Shown here: positions 60,871-64,000 of the stretch, in pieces
Layout of the letters: the number at the start of each line of letters is the position of its first letter
Numbering within the stretch: position 1 is the stretch's first letter
Assembly: GCF_027409185.1 (NCBI RefSeq)
Contig: NC_084472.1
Coordinates: 91,342,427-91,406,426 of the forward strand
Source of the DNA: Cynocephalus volans
Lineage: Eukaryota; Chordata; Mammalia; Dermoptera; Cynocephalidae
Reading direction: 5' to 3'
Length of the DNA stretch: 64,000 nt
The notes under the pieces: generated by a model
The model's database searches: none
Told to the model about the DNA's origin: nothing
The model's input: the letters and a program-made list of their open reading frames with translations, nothing else
Made by a program: the position numbers and the translations under genes

Positions 60871-61096
60871 GAGTCGTGAGAGCATCTTAAAAACCAGAGC
60901 ATGAAAAGAAGAGAGATAAAAGCTTGGCTGCATCTTGAAAATGCTCGTCTTTTAGTATTGATAGAGACACCTCTAATTTTCCTTTTCCCATTTTTCTAAA
61001 AAGTAGTCTGGAAAAGAAAGATATTTCAAACTGAGACTAATGAAAGAGCTCTCGTTTCAAAAGGATTCTATGAACCCTCTGGCACTCCAAGCTTAC

Positions 61097-61240
61097 CTGG
61101 ATAATTACACTGTAGTTTCCCTTGGAGAAGACTGGAGCATTGTCATTCACATCAGACACATCAATGTTCACGGTCGTTGTGTTGACTCTGGGTGGACTGC
61201 CATTATCAGAAGCTTGTACTGTGAGTGTGTAACCTGAAAT
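61097..61240 (-). CDS. FAT1: FAT1 exon 17: cadherin repeat
   Basis: 144 nt, 48 codons, from [17 protein letters not shown] through DVNDNAPVF to GNYSVIIQ. The repeat's calcium motifs (ASDNG, DVNDNAP) are intact. Donor gtaagc. The acceptor (ccccgaaaag) is a weak polypyrimidine context, but phase and protein fix it. Confidence 0.94.
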
Positions 61241-62659
61241 CTTTTCGGGGAGACATGACAGAGAATGCGTGTTCATTTTCAAAAGGCCGATGAACAGGGT
61301 TTAAATCAGAAGTGTCCGCCTGACAAGCTAGAAGAGCAGATCTCAATGGACTGTCACTGTCTGTCATCGTACCCTATATGTGGGTAATTCCCTAACCTAC
61401 TAACAAGTGCACCATTAATACCATTTATTTTCTCTACAAAAAGTTATCAGTAGTGATTAGATTCTCTGATGACTCTCAAAAATGTACTCATTTTATTAAA
61501 GTGTTTTATCTTTAAAAACTGGCAGTTGTTAACAGAAATTAAGACAGAAAATAATACTAATGATTAGAAGAAAATGTTAACATATCTCAAATGCTGTTGC
61601 TGCAGTAATAATACGGAAGGCAGCCCTCCCTAGGGCCCAAACCTTGCTCTCAGCCAGAAGTAGACAGACATTAGCAGACTCTCACCCTTGAGGGCTGCTG
61701 ACTCATTCCCAACACCTCAGGACACTCCAGATCACCCTCCCCCTCAATGTCACACTTGAACTGTACTTAGCTGTCTAAATCCCTCAAGATTATCTCTTTG
61801 TGACCTCCTACAAAACAAATTAAATCAAGTGAGATAGCTTCTTTCTCAGGGAGGTTCCCTGTTATTGTAGCTCTCTCTTCTAGAATGAGTGGTGGAAGAA
61901 GCCAGGAAGCTGGCTAGATCCCAGAGTATGTGCTGCAGAACATCAGCCCTGTAAGGTGTTCCAAATAAAAACGGGTTTTGAGGGCAAATTAGCATGGGAA
62001 ACACCACAGGCCATCTCCTCTGCTATCTCACAATGGACATAAGGATATTAAAGAATCTGGGTTCTTTAGTCAAAAATACAAAATTGCACTCTGCCTAGCA
62101 GTACAGCAATCCTAGGCATGCTTCCTGAACTCTTGAAAAGTCCATACTCAAAAGTAATAGGTCAAGAAATTAAAGAATTGAGTCTCTGATGAGATGTCTC
62201 ATCATGAACTCCCCAGATTCCTCTAATCTTTGATAGACCCATTATTCTTCTGTATTTGCATTCTTTACGATCACCAATTGTCTAACTCCCCAAACCAAGG
62301 CCTCCTGCACTTCTTCATGTCACCACTTCTCTGAGGGGCTCCCGCTCCACCTCCCTTCCTGTGAGTCTGGGTGGGATGGTGAATCAGTGGACGTCCTGCA
62401 TGGCTTGCCTCTTGCCACTTGTTCCATCTCTCTCAATCCCTCGGATCACTTCTATGATTATCTTAAAAGGGCATGCACTGTATCTACATGTCCAGCTTTC
62501 AAGTCTCTCTAAGTCTGATTAAAATCTCTAAATACTAAATGAATAACTCTACTTGAATACACTATTTTCCTCTAAAAATGAGCATATCCAAATCACATTA
62601 ATTAACCTCTCCTAGCCCCTTCAAGTTTATACTTTGTGACTTCCCTACTTCTTTTTAAC

Positions 62660-63320
62660 AGTTCTACCCAGTGACAGCAAGACGGAAAAAAATCAAGTCG
62701 CCTCTGACACCACCGCTTTCTATGCAGGGCTGTATCTAAACTTTGTGGATTCTAATTTGTCCTCGTTTCTAAGTTTCTTCATTTGTCATTTCTCTAGATC
62801 CCACGGCTGCTTTCCTGATTCAGGTTTCGGGTGCCTCACAACTGATTAACTCTCAAAGGCTTTCCTGCTTTCCCTGACCTCTCACGACTCTGTAGCACTC
62901 ATCTTCTAACATCTCCTTGTAATATTCCTCAGCTCACAAATATTCAGGAAGTCTCTAATACTTACAGCATCGAGTCTGAACCTTTGATCCTGGTTTTCCA
63001 GGGGACCCATAATCTGTCCCTGAAATACCTTTCTACTTTATCCCCCTCTACTTCTTTGTATGATTACTCCACTCCAATACAACTGGGTAAAGCCCCCTAA
63101 ATCTATTCCATGGCTTCTATATCCACGTCTTTATTCACAGAATTCCTCACATGGAATTTCTTCTCTCGACTTCCATGGTTTTCCAAATCTCTCCTACTAC
63201 TTAAAACCCAGCTTCTAGCTCCACAAAGTGTCTCAGAACACTGGGGCCAACAGTAATTTCTTCCTGAATACAATCTTTTATTATCCAAACTTCCTATCAG
63301 TATGAAACATATTTCTTCTG
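62660..63320 (+). repeat. LINE-2 fragment in FAT1 intron 16
   Basis: L2-like blocks in plus orientation: TTCCAGGGGACCCATAATCT, TACTCCACTCCAATAC, TCACATGGAATTTCTTCTCT, TACTTAAAACCCAGCTTC. Confidence 0.55.
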
Positions 63321-63503
63321 TTCTTCAGATTTTCACACTGTAATTGCTTTTCAAGTATTTAGATCTTGCTTGTCAGTTCCTCAGAAGAAAACTGGTCCCA
63401 CCCTTCCAGTACTTCACATCATGCCAGCAGGTAAGAACACAAGGCACTTGAATTTATTGCTTTGGTAATTTGCAAATGATTTAAACCAAACTTTTCCACT
63501 TAC

Positions 63504-63641
63504 TGTTTCCCGGTCTAGAAGTTTGGTCACTTTCACTTCTCCCTTGACAGGGTCAATTGCAAATGGACTTCCTTGATTGCCATCTGTAATTGAATAGTGG
63601 ATGTGGCTGTTGGAAGGGCCATCAGCATCATCAGCCATAAC
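63504..63641 (-). CDS. FAT1: FAT1 exon 16: cadherin repeat
   Basis: 138 nt, 46 codons, phase 0 at both ends, from VMADDADGPSNSHIHYS to LLDRET. DDADGPSN and DRET are standard cadherin calcium-site motifs. Acceptor ttctag, donor gtaagt. The intron to exon 15 is only 191 bases. Confidence 0.95.
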
Positions 63642-63832
63642 CTAGAAAATACCACACTCCTGTTTAGGAGACAGCTAAGGAAGGGAGAGAAGTCTACTAA
63701 ACAAATTTCTGATACTAATAGCCAACTGTTTTAAGACAATTACTTATAATAAAGTCAGTAATTGGCTGGCCTAACAAAAGAGATTTTCATATCTTATTTT
63801 CATAAGGAAATAGTAGGGGGAAAAATACACAC

Positions 63833-64000
63833 CGTAATGACAGACTGCTCAAGAACAGCATCTTCACTGATGACTGTTGTGTAGGTATCTTGGCTGAACA
63901 CTGGGGTGTTGTCATTGATATCTGTTACATTAACGTTCACAGTAGCCACATCACTTAATGAAGGTGTGCCTCCATCAGTGGCTTCTACAGTCAGGTAATA
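63833..64000 (-). CDS. FAT1: FAT1 exon 15 (partial): cadherin repeat
   Basis: 56 codons are visible, entering from the right edge in frame ([15 protein letters not shown]...). The cadherin calcium motif DINDNTPVF closes one repeat and the next begins with [12 protein letters not shown]. The exon ends on a codon boundary (ACG) before donor GTGTGT. Confidence 0.95.

Larger units (their letters stand above)
43320..64000 (-). other. FAT1: FAT1 gene, 3' part (whole-locus entry)
   Basis: FAT1 is a giant type I membrane protocadherin acting in cell contacts, actin organisation, planar polarity and Hippo/Wnt signalling. Thirteen constitutive coding exons are present, listed one by one below. They sum to 3867 nt in one continuous frame: 1288 residues plus TGA, i.e. 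the C-terminal part of a protein of about 4590 residues. The order is cadherin repeats (partial set), the last cadherin repeat with a linker, EGF1, laminin G, EGF2-5, the transmembrane helix and a tail of about 400 residues. All introns are GT-AG and all phases agree. There is no stop or frameshift, so the gene looks functional. Exon numbers 15-27 assume the human 27-exon layout. The 5' two thirds lies beyond the right edge. Confidence 0.97.

Noticed and set aside
60198..60902. 234-codon minus-strand frame
   Set aside because: Only the 60366-60563 part is exon 18 of FAT1; the upstream residues translate the intronic polypyrimidine tract.

Overview
The window is mammalian nuclear DNA: interrupted genes with GT-AG introns, LINE-1, L2, MIR and LTR debris, and no compact operon-like coding. 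Two syntenic landmarks, both on the minus strand, place it. The right third (43.3-64.0 kb) is the 3' end of FAT1 (protocadherin Fat 1). At 11.8-12.1 kb there is a damaged remnant of exon 1 of MTNR1A (melatonin receptor 1A). As I recall the human 4q35.2 locus, these two genes are neighbours in the same orientation with about 32 kb between them; here the distance is about 31 kb. Species is not certain. A tRNA-Ile-like SINE fragment and an MST-like MaLR LTR suggest a euarchontan, and a colugo (Dermoptera) would fit, but this is inference.

Layout. 1-6436: a young, almost full-length LINE-1 on the minus strand, cut by the window edge. It has an intact ORF1, a CpG-rich 5'UTR with a YY1 site, and an ORF2 with a single visible one-base frameshift. 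It would lie in the former intron 1 of MTNR1A. 6.4-11.8 kb: non-coding, with one LTR-like repeat. 11.84-12.33 kb: CpG island holding the MTNR1A remnant. 12.47-12.63 kb: a long imperfect hairpin. 13.2-22.8 kb: layered LINE-1 copies broken by three solo LTRs, two with clean or near-clean target duplications. 24.0-34.7 kb: three 5'-truncated LINE-1 insertions with recognisable target-site duplications (one carries a 3' transduction), a mariner-type MITE, an L2, MIRs, a (TG)n tract and an LTR. 34.7-43.3 kb: mostly unique or ancient repeat DNA.

FAT1 is represented by its last 13 constitutive coding exons (exons 15-27 if the human 27-exon scheme holds). They add up to 3867 nt in frame, i.e. the last 1288 residues plus the stop. 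Every intron has GT-AG ends, every phase matches, and no disabling mutation is seen. They encode the last cadherin repeats, EGF1, laminin G, EGF2-5, the transmembrane helix and the cytoplasmic tail with proline-rich Ena/VASP-type motifs and a C-terminal HTEV PDZ ligand. The 6-kb last intron holds two small phase-compatible candidate cassette exons (60 and 36 nt). They would insert 20 and 12 residues into the tail, 32 when both are used.

The main points of interest are the apparent inactivation of MTNR1A, the two FAT1 cytoplasmic microexons, the LINE-1 3' transduction, and the 12.5-kb hairpin. I see no CRISPR, operon, or unfamiliar multi-gene system.
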